Shown here: piece after piece, positions 53,684 through 53,746 of the stretch
How positions within the stretch are numbered: position 1 is the first letter of the stretch
Layout of the letters: every line of letters starts with the position of its first letter
Assembly (NCBI GenBank): GCA_018335675.1
Contig: JAGXRQ010000003.1
Coordinates: 1-53,746, forward strand
Length of the DNA stretch: 53,746 nt
DNA from: Bacteroidota bacterium
GTDB taxonomy: Bacteria > Bacteroidota > Bacteroidia > Bacteroidales > UBA7960
Reading direction: 5' to 3'
Program-made: the position numbers and the translations under genes
Notes under the pieces: generated by a model
What the model saw: only the letters and a program-made list of their open reading frames with translations
The model's database searches: none
What the model was told of the DNA's origin: nothing

Positions 53684-53746
53684 GGCTGAATTCAAGTCAC
53701 AAATGCAACTTTTTGTTTAATCAAATTTAATGATAAAAATTCAATT
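53684..53746 (-). mobile_element. Right end of a second IS30-family insertion sequence copy (partial, inverted)
   Basis: The minus strand repeats bases 145-207 with one mismatch. The element's outer boundary is at about 53684 and the rest continues beyond the window. Its orientation is opposite to the left copy, so both 3' ends face inward. Confidence 0.85.
53692..53746 (-). CDS. IS30-family transposase, last 17 codons (partial)
   Basis: The frame runs from the window edge to a TGA complemented at 53692-53694 and encodes IEFLSLNLIKQKVAFVT, identical to the end of the transposase at bases 2-199. Nothing more of the protein is visible here. Confidence 0.85.
   Translation of the reverse strand, partial: IEFLSLNLIKQKVAFVT

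Overview
The window looks like core chromosome of an AT-rich member of the Bacteroidota, most likely near the Bacteroidales/Marinilabiliales. Four things point there. (1) Promoters carry the TAnnTTTG -7 box of this phylum. (2) The block coaX - outer membrane protein - TPR - lptC - CNNM/CorC - ppiD, and the block porG-like - uppS - bamA - ompH, are both Bacteroidota arrangements. (3) Two proteins end in type IX secretion (T9SS) type A sorting domains, and PorG-family proteins are present. (4) Spermidine is made by the carboxyspermidine route. No species can be named from the sequence alone.

Layout. 1-207: inward-facing 3' end of an IS30-family transposase. 250-321: initiator tRNA. 474-3148: FKBP-type lipoprotein, a small unknown gene and an RsuA/RluB pseudouridine synthase with a 36-residue tandem-repeat tail. 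3217-3289: tRNA-Phe. 3468-10974: envelope-biogenesis run coaX to ppiD, closed by a strong terminator. 11363-17449: a 2028-residue secreted multidomain T9SS substrate. 17676-19414: lipoprotein cyclophilin and pheS. 19594-21856: two tandem DUF2807 proteins. 22005-25770: yebC, a GGCT-like gene and the carboxynorspermidine dehydrogenase/decarboxylase pair. 25773-30823: LapA-like protein, DPP III-like peptidase, M28-PDZ peptidase and gpsA. 30828-33667 (minus): pyrI, pyrB and a cyclic-2,3-diphosphoglycerate-synthetase-like GTPase. 33958-40112: small T9SS protein, mutS, M16 peptidase. 40152-50258 (minus): ompH, bamA, uppS, two PorG-like paralogues, nadK, rodA and PBP2. 50491-53671: a saccharopine-dehydrogenase-family protein and a GatE-type amidotransferase subunit. 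53684-53746: the 3' end of a second IS30-family copy, inverted relative to the first.

Functionally the window is dominated by envelope construction: outer-membrane protein folding (PpiD, OmpH/Skp, BamA, FKBP, cyclophilin), LPS export (LptC), the lipid carrier (UppS), elongation-type peptidoglycan synthesis (PBP2/RodA) and T9SS (PorG-like proteins and two substrates). Housekeeping genes fill the rest.

I do not see a prophage, CRISPR array, toxin-antitoxin pair or defence island. The most unusual items are the archaeal-type GatE without a visible GatD, three short intergenic arrays of heptanucleotide repeats, an HEXXH-type DPP III homologue, tandem PorG paralogues, a candidate 34-residue membrane peptide between porG and uppS, and the inverted IS ends that bound the window.
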